A stretch of DNA of 64,000 nucleotides from Symsagittifera roscoffensis (lineage: Eukaryota > Xenacoelomorpha > Acoela > Convolutidae), in the NCBI RefSeq assembly GCF_963678635.1, contig NC_087070.1:32592981-32656980 (forward strand), read 5' to 3'. The first letter of the stretch is position 1; the number at the start of each line of letters is the position of its first letter. Below, in pieces: positions 1-11,796 of this stretch. A program made the translations under genes and the position numbers. Below the pieces are notes generated by a model, which saw only the letters and a list, made by a program, of their open reading frames with translations, had not been told where the DNA came from and searched no databases.

Positions 1-1199
1 ATTAAAATTTGATTAAAAATTTCCACTCGATTCGAGAAAAAAAACAATAGTATTCACTCGTTTGCATAAATTAAAGTAAATGGTAGGCGATCATCAGGTC
101 TTGCGACCTATTTCTAATCCCCTAATCCCCAGGTGAGCATTAAATTTCAGTAACAAAAACGATAGATGAAAAAAAGACACGCTATAGCGTCGTTAAAAGA
201 ATGTAAACAGATGAAAACAAATGTAATCAAAAACCATCGGATTACACAAAACAATTTTCTACCCATGAAACTAACGACTAATTATAAAAGACAGAAAAAC
301 AGAAAGAACTCTTACCAACAAAATATCAGAAACATGTTCTAAAAGTTTGATCAAACAACATACCTATTCTGTTTTCAGGTATTTCAACGATTCTTTTTTT
401 TTTCACTTCTGTTTTGAGGACTCTTTTTGTTTTTGCTCCATTCATCGCATTTTGTAACTCAGTTTTGGTTATTGCTGACTTTAAAATGTGATTCGCCTCA
501 AAATATTTCTGCAAAAAAGTTTATTAGCTAGTTGAGATGAATCTTTTTTATTTCTAGTATTCTGCTCACATCGTGCCTCATACACATTGTCAAATGTTCT
601 AATGTGTAAGCATAGTCTCCATAGAAAACAATAGTATTTTTCTAAATCATCACTAACAGTTTTTTGGCTGTGCTGATTTGTTTTTTTTTTTCAAAGTTGG
701 GGATGTTAGTTGTGTTTTTCATATTACCAAAAATAAAATATTTTGTTTTACCGCTATTTTTTGTCGGTTAAAAAATGGTGAGCCAACCTAAATCACTTGA
801 ATCGTGACTCAAAATTGAGTGCATTTTTTAACCAATTTTTCATGCCATAATAAGATCATCGGTACTAAAATCTATTTGCGAGTGTTTGATTCGATCAGAA
901 ATACTTTTTCTGTAGTTTAGGAAAAACATGGGCCGGATACAGAACCTTATGGTACTCCATATGATAATAAGGTCTGGTTGCTTGTTGCAGAAAAAACAGT
1001 TTGCTGTCTTTCATATAAATATGATTAAAGTAACTTATGCTTTGGTCCCCTTGGTCCATGATTTAAACACTTTATTAACAACTTGTGTGGAATTATACCC
1101 AATACTTTTGTTTAATCAATGATGAAAATCTTTGTCCGATGTTTTTTCTGTTTTGTTTTTCTTGTAACTGCCACGTGACTAATAATCGAATGCATTGTA
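1..1199. other. AT-rich stretch without a recognisable gene
   Basis: Only short open frames lie here, none with a recognisable motif or consistent splice sites. Long T and A runs are frequent. I see no RNA gene or mobile-element end. It is probably intergenic or a large intron. Confidence 0.5.
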
Positions 1200-1549
1200 T
1201 TTCCGTTTTTTTTTTGTTAAGCTTTGTGCTCATTCGACAAGATTTTCTTCTTTTCCAGAACAAGAATTGACTGTTTTTGAATATTTTTTTTTCAAAATAC
1301 TCGCTGAAAGATAGGAACAGTGATCTGAGTCAATAGTTAGAGCAATTTTATCTTGGCTCTTTTTTACAACGGAAAAACTCAGCAAGTTTTAAGCTAGGCG
1401 GAAAAAAGTTTTCAGAAAAGCAAGCCCTATCGAGTAATAACATCAAAAAAGGTGCCAGCTTAATGTTCGTGGATTTTATAAGAAAAACTAATTATGCCAA
1501 AAACAATATAATGAAAGTTTGATTTATAGAATGAAAATGTATCTTTATT
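1200..1549. repeat. Diverged leading part of the 2.18-kb tandem repeat
   Basis: This stretch matches about 3065-3330 of the following unit with many substitutions. Both carry the series GCTTTGTGC, CTTTTCCAGAA, AAAATACTCGCTG, then GTCAATAG or GTCGATAG, then AGAGCAATTTTATCTTG. It looks like an older copy that preceded the recent tandem amplification. Confidence 0.6.
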
Positions 1550-3730
1550 TTTGCTGACATTTTTTTTTTGCGACAGCTCTACTGTATTGACACATTTTGA
1601 ATTATTTTCTATTTTTTTTCTAAAAGTCTTAGGATCTTAGCAGATACAAGGGACTGTTCAACTGACTGTTTTGGAGTATAGCTTCCCAATGTTTTCATAA
1701 TTTTTTGAAAATTGTTTTCGTTATTGGTTTGCTTTTCTGTTATCTTGTTTTGCACAAAAGCACGTTTTGTTAATACAATTATAGAACTAACTTTATTTCG
1801 TTGCTTGCCATAAAATATTCTTGTTTTGTTTTACAGTTTCTGAACAGTTTTTTTTTGTATTCGCTACTTTTTTGGTTTGCTGATTTATCCATGATTTAAA
1901 ATTTATTTGTTCTCAATGTCTCGATTAATCGGTTTTTCGATTACTCCGTCTAATCATGAAAATGATGATTTGTTTCCAAATATTCGAAGTTGTTTTCATT
2001 TCCCTGGAGATTTTTTACCAGCTAAAGAATCGTTTTGACTTTTTGTCTGTTTGATTTGGACTCGAGTTTTTGTAAAGTTGGTTTTTTCTATTCAACAAAT
2101 CTGATTCTTTCTTTATTTCAATTCTACAGTAATTACTTATTGTAGCGTGGTCACCTATTTCAGATTTGTAACTGGATGTTGTAGTCTTTGTAGTATTTGA
2201 ATAAGTTTTTTGCTTTTTTTTTTTTCATTTTTACATTAATCGAAGTTTTTTCAATGGGTTAAATTTTTGACACAAGCCCTACTCATTCTTTTGTTCCGTT
2301 CTCTTTTGCATGTTAGTAAATTTTGATGCAATTCTAGTTTGAAAACTATTTTCGGTGAGTTCTCATTTAACCATGATTCTGAAAGCTCAAAAAAATAAGG
2401 ATGTGTTACATTTTCGAGCTCTTATTCTAGATGAAAAAATTTTTGTGTGACCGATCTCATATTCTGTAACCAAATCCTCGGTTGTTTTTTCATTTTCATT
2501 TTTGTGTCTTTTTTTTAACAAGCCTACCAAAATCGTTACAACTATGTGAACTTTGAATCCTTGAGCGTAACTTTTTCAATTACTTATGCCTAACCTAAGA
2601 TCAGTTGAACTTGTTTTGTCTTTTAAATTGTTACTCATTTTGAGTCATTTTATTTTATGGAAGCCTGGTTAGCCGAGGAAAACTTCAAACCAATCAAGCT
2701 TTAAGTTGGGTTGTTCAAAATATCTAAATAGAAATTTTATATTGACTTTCTTTAGGATTTCTAAGATTTCAACCATTTCGATGAGGAAAATCTCAGGCTA
2801 ACTGAAGAATTGTTTGTTCAAAAACCATAATTTCTTTAATCTGTCGAGGAAAACCTCAGACGATTTCATTGTTGTATTATTTTTCTCTTTGACTTTTCCA
2901 TTTGTCAATTATCATTCCAATTATCATTATCAGTTTGTTTGTTGTTTACTATTTTTAAAGCTCTTCTGTCGACTAGGGCACAGAAAATCTCAATCCTCAG
3001 CATAAAAAAACACACAAAAAATGGCAAAAATTGGCTTCAGTTACTGACTAATGATCAAATGGCTTGAATTTTCGTTTTTCCGTTCAGCTTTGTGCACATT
3101 TGACATGACTTTGTTCTTTTCCAGAAAAACAATCGACTGTTTTTTGAATAATTTTTTCAAAATACTCGCTGGAAATTAACAAGAGTGATCTGGGTCGATA
3201 GTTAGAGCAATTTTATCTTGAGCCTTATTTACAACGGAAGAAAAACTGATACAAGCCGGAAAAACGGTTTCAGAATTAGCCCTATCAAGTAATAACGTCA
3301 AAAAAGGTGCCAGCTTAATTAAAAAAAAAATTAGGATATTCACTCATTTTCTCTCCTATGGTTGTAGAATGATTGTTTAATCGGCTAATAATCAATGGTC
3401 GGTTCAACTGACTGTTTTGGAGTTTCGTTTCTTAATGTTTTTATCATTTTGTGAAAATTGTTTTTGCATTGGTTTAATTTTTGTTATCTTGTTTTGCTCA
3501 AAAAGTAAGTTTTTGTAATACAAATAAAGATCTAACTTTATTTCGTTGCTTTCTATAAAATTGTCATTATTTATCTTTTGTTTCGTTTTACGAACATGTA
3601 GTTTATGGACATTTTTTTGTTTTCGCTTCTTTTTTGGTATGTTAATTTATCCATGATAAAAGTTTTAAAAAATTTATTCATGCCAAAACAATTTACCGAA
3701 AATTTTTTTCTAGAATGAAATTGTATCTTT
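1550..3730. repeat. 2.18-kb tandem repeat, unit 1
   Basis: The sequence recurs almost base for base about 2181 bases downstream. For example, the segments at 2814 and 4995 translate identically over 63 codons. The unit is T-rich on this strand. Its minus strand carries a diverged frame (about 2230-2015) also seen at 4409-4197 and 7461-7120, so the unit may derive from a decayed retroelement. The left boundary is approximate because older homologous sequence lies upstream. Confidence 0.85.
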
Positions 3731-5911
3731 CTTTTTGCTGACATTTTTTTTGCGACAGCTCTACTGTATTGACACATTTTGAATTATTTTCTATTTTTTT
3801 TCTAAAAGTCTTAGGATCTTAGCAGATACAAGGGACTGTTCAACTGACTGTTTTGGAGTATAGCTTCCCAATGTTTTCATAATTTTTTGAAAATTGTTTT
3901 CGTTATTGGTTTGCTTTTCTGTTATCTTGTTTTGCACAAAAGCACGTTTTGTTAATACAATTATAGAACTAACTTTATTTCGTTGCTTGCCATAAAATAT
4001 TCTTGTTTTGTTTTACAGTTTCTGAACAGTTTTTTTTTGTATTCGCTACTTTTTTGGTTTGCTGATTTATCCATGATTTAAAATTTATTTGTTCTCAATG
4101 TCTCGATTAATCGGTTTTTCGATTACTCCGTCTAATCATGAAAATGATGATTTGTTTCCAAATATTCGAAGTTGTTTTCATTTCCCTGGAGATTTTTTAC
4201 CAGCTAAAGAATCGTTTTGACTTTTTGTCTGTTTGATTTGGACTCGAGTTTTTGTAAAGTTGGTTTTTTCTATTCAACAAATCTGATTCTTTCTTTATTT
4301 CAATTCTACAGTAATTACTTATTGTAGCGTGGTCACCTATTTCAGATTTGTAACTGGATGTTGTAGTCTTTGTAGTATTTGAATAAGTTTTTTGCTTTTT
4401 TTTTTTCATTTTTACATTAATCGAAGTTTTTTCAATGGGTTAAATTTTTGACACAAGCCCTACTCATTCTTTTGTTCCGTTCTCTTTTGCATGTTAGTAA
4501 ATTTTGATGCAATTCTAGTTTGAAAACTATTTTCGGTGAGTTCTCATTTAACCATGATTCTGAAAGCTCAAAAAAATAAGGATGTGTTACATTTTCGAGC
4601 TCTTATTCTAGATGAAAAAATTTTTGTGTGACCGATCTCATATTCTGTAACCAAATCCTCGGTTGTTTTTTCATTTTCATTTTTGTGTCTTTTTTTTAAC
4701 AAGCCTACCAAAATCGTTACAACTATGTGAACTTTGAATCCTTGAGCGTAACTTTTTCAATTACTTATGCCTAACCTAAGATCAGTTGAACTTGTTTTGT
4801 CTTTTAAATTGTTACTCATTTTGAGTCATATTATTTTATGGAAGCCTGGTTAGCCGAGGAAAACTTCAAACCAATCAAGCTTTAAGTTGGGTTGTTCAAA
4901 ATATCTAAATAGAAATTTTATATTGACTTTCTGTAGGATTTCTAAGATTTCAACCATTTCGATGAGGAAAATCTCAGGCTAACTGAAGAATTGTTTGTTC
5001 AAAAACCATAATTTCTTTAATCTGTCGAGGAAAACCTCAGACGATTTCATTGTTGTATTATTTTTCTCTTTGACTTTTCCATTTGTCAATTATCATTCCA
5101 ATTATCATTATCAGTTTGTTTGTTGCTTACTATTTTTAAAGCTCTTCTGTCGACTAGGGCACAGAAAATCTCAATCCTCAGCATAAAAAAACACACAAAA
5201 AATGGCAAAAATTGGCTTCAGTTACTGACTAATGATCAAATGGCTTGAATTTTCGTTTTTCCGTTCAGCTTTGTGCACATTTGACATGACTTTGTTCTTT
5301 TCCAGAAAAACAATCGACTGTTTTTTGAATAATTTTTTCAAAATACTCGCTGGAAATTAACAAGAGTGATCTGGGTCGATAGTTAGAGCAATTTTATCTT
5401 GAGCCTTATTTACAACGGAAGAAAAACTGATACAAGCCGGAAAAACGGTTTCAGAATTAGCCCTATCAAGTAATAACGTCAAAAAAGGTGCCAGCTTAAT
5501 TAAAAAAAAAATTAGGATATTCACTCATTTTCTCTCCTATGGTTGTAGAATGATTGTTTAATCGGCTAATAATCAATGGTCGGTTCAACTGACTGTTTTG
5601 GAGTTTCGTTTCTTAATGTTTTTATCATTTTGTGAAAATTGTTTTTGCATTGGTTTAATTTTTGTTATCTTGTTTTGCTCAAAAAGTAAGTTTTTGTAAT
5701 ACAAATAAAGATCTAACTTTATTTCGTTGCTTTCTATAAAATTGTCATTATTTATCTTTTGTTTCGTTTTACGAACATGTAGTTTATGGACATTTTTTTG
5801 TTTTCGCTTCTTTTTTGGTATGTTAATTTATCCATGATAAAAGTTTTAAAAAATTTATTCATGCCAAAACAATTTACCGAAAATTTTTTTCTAGAATGAA
5901 ATTGTATCTTT
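3731..5911. repeat. 2.18-kb tandem repeat, unit 2
   Basis: This is a near-identical copy of unit 1 with only scattered single-base differences, such as GAGTCATTTT versus GAGTCATATT near 4827. Such high identity means a recent tandem duplication, ongoing homogenisation by unequal crossing-over, or an assembly duplication. No intact gene is seen in it. Confidence 0.85.
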
Positions 5912-6418
5912 CTTTTTGCTGACATTTTTTTTGCGACAGCTCTACTGTATTGACACATTTTGAATTATTTTCTATTTTTTTTCTAAAAGTCTTAGGATCT
6001 TAGCAGATACAAGGGACTGTTCAACTGACTGTTTTGGAGTATAGCTTCCCAATGTTTTCATAATTTTTTGAAAATTGTTTTCGTTATTGGTTTGCTTTTC
6101 TGTTATCTTGTTTTGCACAAAAGCACGTTTTGTTAATACAATTATAGAACTAACTTTATTTCGTTGCTTGCCATAAAATATTCTTGTTTTCTTTTACAGT
6201 TTCTGAACAGTTTTTTTTTGTATTCGCTACTTTTTTGGTTTGCTGATTTATGCATGATTTAAAATTTATTTGTTCTCAATGTCTCGATTAATCGGTTTTT
6301 CGATTACTCCGTCTAATCATGAAAATGATGATTTGTTTCCAAATATTCGAAGTTGTTTTCATTTCCCTGGAGATTTTTTACCAGCTAAAGAATCGTTTTG
6401 ACTTTTTGTCTGTTTGAT
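5912..6418. repeat. 2.18-kb tandem repeat, unit 3, truncated
   Basis: It follows units 1 and 2 until about 6418. There, after CTGTTTGATT, the sequence jumps to an internal position of the unit that matches about 5640. The join leaves the third unit roughly 500 bases long. Confidence 0.8.
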
Positions 6419-8320
6419 TGTTTTTGCATTGGTTTAATTTTTGTTATCTTGTTTTGCTCGAAAAAGTAAGTTTTTGTAATACAAATAAAGATCTAACTTT
6501 ATTTCGTTGCTTTCTATAAAATTGTCATTGTTTATCTTTTGTTTCGTTTTACGAACATGTAGTTTATGGACACTTTTTTGTTTTCGCTTCTTTTTTGGTA
6601 TGTTAATTTATCCATGATAAAAGTTTTAAAAAATTTATTCATGCCAAAACAATTTACCGAAATTTTTTTTCTAGAATGAAATTGTATCTTTCTTTTTGCT
6701 GACATTTGTTTGCGACAGCACTACTCTATTAACACATTTTGAATTAGTATCTGTAATTTTACTAAAAATCTTAGGATCTTCACTCTTTTTCTCTCCTATG
6801 GTTGTAAAATGATTGTTTAATCGGCTAGCAGGTAAAATGGTCGGTTCAACTAACTGTTTTGAAGTTTCGTTTCTTAATGTTTTTATCATTTTATGAAAAT
6901 TGTTTTTGCTATTGTTTTGCTTTTCTGTTATCTTGTTTTGCACAAAAAGTAAATTTTTGCAATGCAATAAAAGATCTAACATTTACAGTTTATGAACAGT
7001 TTTCTTTTTGTTTTTGCTTCTTTTTTGGTATGCTGATTTATCTATGATCTAAAATTTATTTGCTCTCAATGTCTCGATTACTCAATGATTGATTTATTTC
7101 CAAATATTCGAAGTTGTTTTCATTTGCCTGGATAGTTTTTACTAGCTAAAAAATCATTTTGACTTTTTTGTCCATTTGATTTAGACTTTCGAGTTTTTGT
7201 ACAGTTGGTTTTTTTTCTATTCAACAAATCTGATTCTTTCTTTATTTCATTTCCACAGTAATTATTTATTGTAGCGTGGTCACCTTTTTCAGATTTGTAA
7301 CTGAATGTTGTAGTCTTTCTAGTATTCGAATAAGTTTTTTTGCTTTTTTTCATTTGTACATAAATCGAAGTTTTGTCATTGCGTTCAATTTTTAAGTCTA
7401 GTAAATCTCTAGCCACAGTTCGAAAGATTTTGTTTTTCATTTCATTTGGGATCCTGTACAAAAAAGTCAGAATTGCTACCTTTTTTAGAGTTTCTTTTAA
7501 ACCTTGACAAGATACAAGATTGTTAAAATCTGAGAATGATCAGTCTCAGTTTTTCTGACCAAGTTATGTTTAATCCCTTTTTTGAGACAAGCCCTACTCA
7601 TCTTTTTTTCCGTTCTCTATTGTATGTAAGTAAATCTTGATACAATTCCAATTTGAAAACTATTTTAAGTGAGATCTCATTCAACTATGTTTCTGAAAGT
7701 GCTAAAAAATTAGGTTGTGCTGCTTTTTTGAACTCTTATTCTGGATAAGGGTTGTTTGTGTGACCGATCTTGTATTTTGTAACCAAATCCTCGGTTGTTT
7801 TTTTCAGTTTTTTTGTCTTTTTTTTCAACAAACCTACCAAAGTTGGTACAACTATGTGAACTTTTAATCTCTGAACGTACATTCTTCAATTACTTATGCC
7901 TATTCTAAGATCAGTTGAACTTTATATATGGAAGCCTGGTTAGCCGAGGAAAACCTCAAACCAATCAAGTATTAATTTGGGACGTTCGGTAATTTTAAAT
8001 TATCTAAATATTACATTATTTTCTTTTTTTACAGGATTTCTAAGATTTCAATCATTCAGCCGAGAAAAATCTCTGAAGAATTGTTTGCTCAGAAACCATA
8101 ATTTCTTTAATTTGTCGACGAAAACCTTAGACTATTTCTTTGTTGTTTTATTTTTCCCTATGACTTTTCCAATTATCAATTATCATTCCAATTATCATTA
8201 TCAGTTTTTTTGTTTTTTATTATTTTGAAAAGCTCTTCTGTCGTATAGGGCACGGAAAATCTCAGCCCTCTGCATCAACAAAAAACACAAAAAACGGCAA
8301 AAAAATGGCTGCAATAACTC
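6419..8320. repeat. Rearranged and diverged tail of the 2.18-kb array
   Basis: Bases 6419-6705 repeat about 5640-5930 with few changes. From about 6706 to 8320 the order of unit features continues, but with many substitutions and small indels; 7977-8228 parallels 2780-3000, and 7120-7461 parallels 2010-2260. This is an older copy at the array edge, as expected when unequal exchange homogenises the middle of an array and leaves the ends to diverge. Confidence 0.7.
6671..7461 (-). pseudogene. Possible LINE-type retroelement remnant
   Basis: Two minus-strand open stretches, 7461-7120 (113 codons) and 6982-6671 (103 codons), lie in order and are separated by a segment with stops. The second contains LNNHFTTIGEK. 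This resembles the region between endonuclease and reverse transcriptase in many non-LTR retrotransposons, where a pattern like N-x-x-F-T-x-I-G is common. The first stretch is lysine-rich and has diverged counterparts in the other array units, including 4409-4197. No reverse transcriptase catalytic motif is visible. The resemblance is short, so this is a weak call; chance open frames in AT-rich repeats are the alternative. Confidence 0.25.
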
Positions 8321-11300
8321 TGCATACTAGTATACATTTGTTTTCTCGTCAAAAAACTCATTGCGAGTTTGTTTTAGACTTTTTTGATGTCTAAGTTTGC
8401 CAAATTGTGCATCAAATTGCGGATGATCAGCATTTGGCCTTTCTTCTTTTAAATGTTACGTCTAAGGAGTTTGAAATTCAGCACCGGTTTGGTAGATTTC
8501 ATGCATAGAGATTTTGGATCGAAGAAATGTAGCGATCTAAACTTTTCGCAACCTTTCTACTTTTGTTATGAGTCCCCCGGAATTCAACCCGCTTGTTTAC
8601 TTCTTTTACTGGGCTATAAAAATTGAGGGGACAAGCCCACCATTCAGCATAATGCAGCATGGGTTGAGAAAGATAGTGAAAATGCGTGCTTTTCATGTAA
8701 TTTCGATTCTACCAGTTTTTCGAATTAGAGTTCGCATAAAATCAGTTTCTCCACAAATCTGCTTGCGGTAGAAAAAAAATATTTTATTGCATATGAAAAC
8801 CTATTTTAATTTTTGGAAGGTTGTAAAATTCATCAAAATCTCAACAAAAAAAAACGTCTCTGAAAAATTCAATCACAGCTACAGAGCAACAATAGTCATT
8901 CGATTTACCGCAAAATTAATGAGTATTACAAATTTTAATTTTGATCGAGAGAATTCTTTTTGTAAGGCAAATGACTTTTAACTGAACTAATTTTTTTGGC
9001 GCAAATGTGCATAATTTTATAGTCGTCGTTTTTTAAGGCAAAATGTTAATGCAAATAGTCAATTGAAAAGCATACGTCATATGTTAACTTATTTGAATTT
9101 TTTTTCTAAATTTTGACAGTCGAGACCATCTGAATCTTACCCTTATATAAATTGCATAAAATGAATAAAGAAAAATTGAAAAATCTGTCTAAATCAATTT
9201 TATTGTTCCGATTTTTGAGGAAAACGGAATATCTAAGCTTGAGCCGGTTTTTTTTTTCACTCAATTTTTGACTCGTTGCTTTTCCATATCAAAAGTAAGG
9301 TTTTGCTATCCAGAGCTCAATCGCGCAAAAAAAATTAACGAAGAAATTTGCTAATTAGGCCAATTTGTGATAATTAACGCGCGATATGTTTCCTCTTTAT
9401 AAAACGCGCAAGTGGCGTATTTTGCCATCCAAGGTCAGTTGAGACAAAGTATCATCAAGACAGACGCTGAATACATCCCTCTGTTGTTCATTTTGGTGTG
9501 TGGAAAATCAATTGAAGGAAAACGTAAAGAAAACTTATTGTTTTTATAAGTTTACTTCCTAAATTTTTCAAAAAAAAATCAATTGACCTTAAAGTGCAGT
9601 CAGAGCACTCAGGGTTTTGTCCTGTTATATTATACTAGCATATTATTGTAGCTGCCAAAACCCATTTGAAATTGAAACCAAAAACTATGCCAAAAAAGGA
9701 TTTGAATGTAATTTATTAGATGTTTTCAGGTCTTTGCTACGCTATCTGTATGCAGTCAGTTTCTTGTCAATACGGGGAAACTAATTTAGTGAAAAGAGAA
9801 CTAAACTTTTCCCTGAGGCTATTTTTTAAAGTTTCTTTGTTTATAAACATAGTATACTTTGTAGTATATTCTAATGAAGTTTCAAACATATATACCACTT
9901 TTCTTGCTTTTTCGGCGTTTTGATTATGCGTTTAAAACGTAACAACATTCTTTATTTACCTTGAGAAACTAAAGAAAAAAAGTGCCTAGCAGGGCACTAG
10001 GAATGAAGTTCAATGGATAAAAAAGATAACATGCGTTGACCAAAAATTGTAGCCATACAATTTCACATCTATTAAATTAGCAATTTACGCGTTCACAAAA
10101 ATGCTTAATAACTTTACGAGTAGCTTTTCTTGAAGTGTGAAATTGCGGTGGTAGATTTTTTTTATTGTATGAAGTTTTATGACAAGCATTGTTCAATACC
10201 ATGAACTTCCGCAACTAGCATTCATTTTTTTTGTTCTAGAAATTCTGTTAAAGAAAAAAATGGAGGGTTTTGAACTTACAGAACACAAAAAAACGAGTAG
10301 ATTTCTTCAAACTCTGTAAAAAATAATGAGGCGTTTATTTCTACATACAAAACTGCAGACATGAAATCTCTGAACTGATGAAAAACCTGAGAAAATGAGA
10401 GATTTTTTGTGCAGGTAATTTTTTGCATCTCAAAAAGCAAAGAAACCGAACCTATTTCCTAAAAATTTTATAAAATTAACTAACAAATTGTCTTTTTCCG
10501 AATCATTGCGAGTTTTCTGTGAGACTCTTGTTATCCAGTCCTGTCATTATCATCCAAAACAGTTCTCTATAAAAACTAAATTCTTACATGCGAGAGAAAA
10601 AAATCTTCGGGTATTTCTGATTATTAACCATTTTCCAGTCTAGCAAAATGAAAGTATAGTGCTCCTCGTTTTCTAAGACTAGCATTTTTAACGCAAAAAT
10701 GTGTCATCATTTTTTTGGATTTTTGTTGTCTCCAAGATAATTTGTAATGCCATTACATTTAGGGTGTCAATTTTGAGCATCCTGAGATGCAGTTTAAATT
10801 TTGTATTGATTACCAAACAGAAGAAAAATCTAATCTTGACAAAACTCAAGTCACAAAAATTTGTATGACTAGCGTTTTTTCACTTGCTTCTCATGTGAAA
10901 CTGTATGACTAGCTAGCAGTTATTTTCTTTTTGCAGAGGTCAACTCGGATACTTTGAGTTTTATGCTGAGTCTCTTTAAAAAAACTTAAGTGCTTTGCTA
11001 GTATATAAAAAGCCCTAAAAATCATTGCAAATCAATTACAAAGGGTAATTTTGATCTGAAACTCAAAAAAAATGACGGAATATTTGCCACTTGTTAAATT
11101 TGAACAAATATTTGAGGTTTAAGTTGTCATAGAAAACGTTCAAAATTGAATTGGTGTATGCTATTTGGTCAATTTATGACTTTGCTATTGGCAGCATCTA
11201 TCATTTTGTATCTAACAAAGCATGTTGGGGATGATTTAGAAAAAATCTCAGAAAAATTTGAAATTTTTAAAATTTCTTAATCTCTTCATTATTTTCAAGC

Positions 11301-11690
11301 TAACGCTACTCCATTAACCTCAAAAAGCAGTTGAAGCCATCAGGGATTTGACGTGATCAGAGCAGTCTAATTCACTTTACAGACAAAGACAAAAAAACTC
11401 CATTAGCATTTTTACCTAACATTTAAAGATTTGCTTAAAAGCATGCAAGTTTCAACAGCACAAAGAATAATCATGCTTTCAATTTGTGATGATTACCTGT
11501 TGTTCGTTTTTTCTGCGCATTTTTATTTTTGTTATTGTTTATTTTGCTTTTTGTTTGATTTTAATTGGATTATCATTAATTTGAAACTGATAAAGCAACC
11601 GTTTATAACCAATTTTTAATACAGTTTTGTTGTTTAAGGGGGCATGGAATCAGCTCTATTGTTAATACTTTAAATCACGAAAATTATCCA
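8321..11690. other. Non-coding stretch with faint repeat-B relics
   Basis: No gene is supported. Two diverged matches to repeat family B (see 44085) can be seen. Near 9340-9640 the text has GCCAATTTGTGATAATTAACG followed by GCAGTCAGAGCACTCAGGG. Near 11310-11370 a CTCCATTAACCTCAAAAAGCAG segment recalls the family's CTCCATAAACCTTAAAAGGCAG. The rest is AT-rich and unassigned. Confidence 0.4.
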
Positions 11691-11700
11691 AAAATGTTTT

Positions 11701-11796
11701 TTTTACTTTTCTTAGAAGAAGGTACTGTCTCTGGAAATGTCAAAAAAAATTTTTACTTTTCTTAGAAGAAGGTACTGTCTCTGGAAATGTCAAAAT
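11701..11796. repeat. 50-bp tandem duplication
   Basis: The 50-base block beginning TTTTACTTTTCTTAGAAG at 11701 is repeated immediately from 11751, identical through CTGGAAATGTCAAAA. It is a simple recent slippage or duplication event. No coding function is seen. Confidence 0.95.

Noticed and set aside
2814-3005. Repeated 63-codon plus-strand frame, also at 4995-5186
   Set aside because: Conservation is due to tandem duplication of the whole 2.18-kb unit. T-rich sequence gives the Phe-rich translation, and the older copy near 7977 is not conserved as protein.
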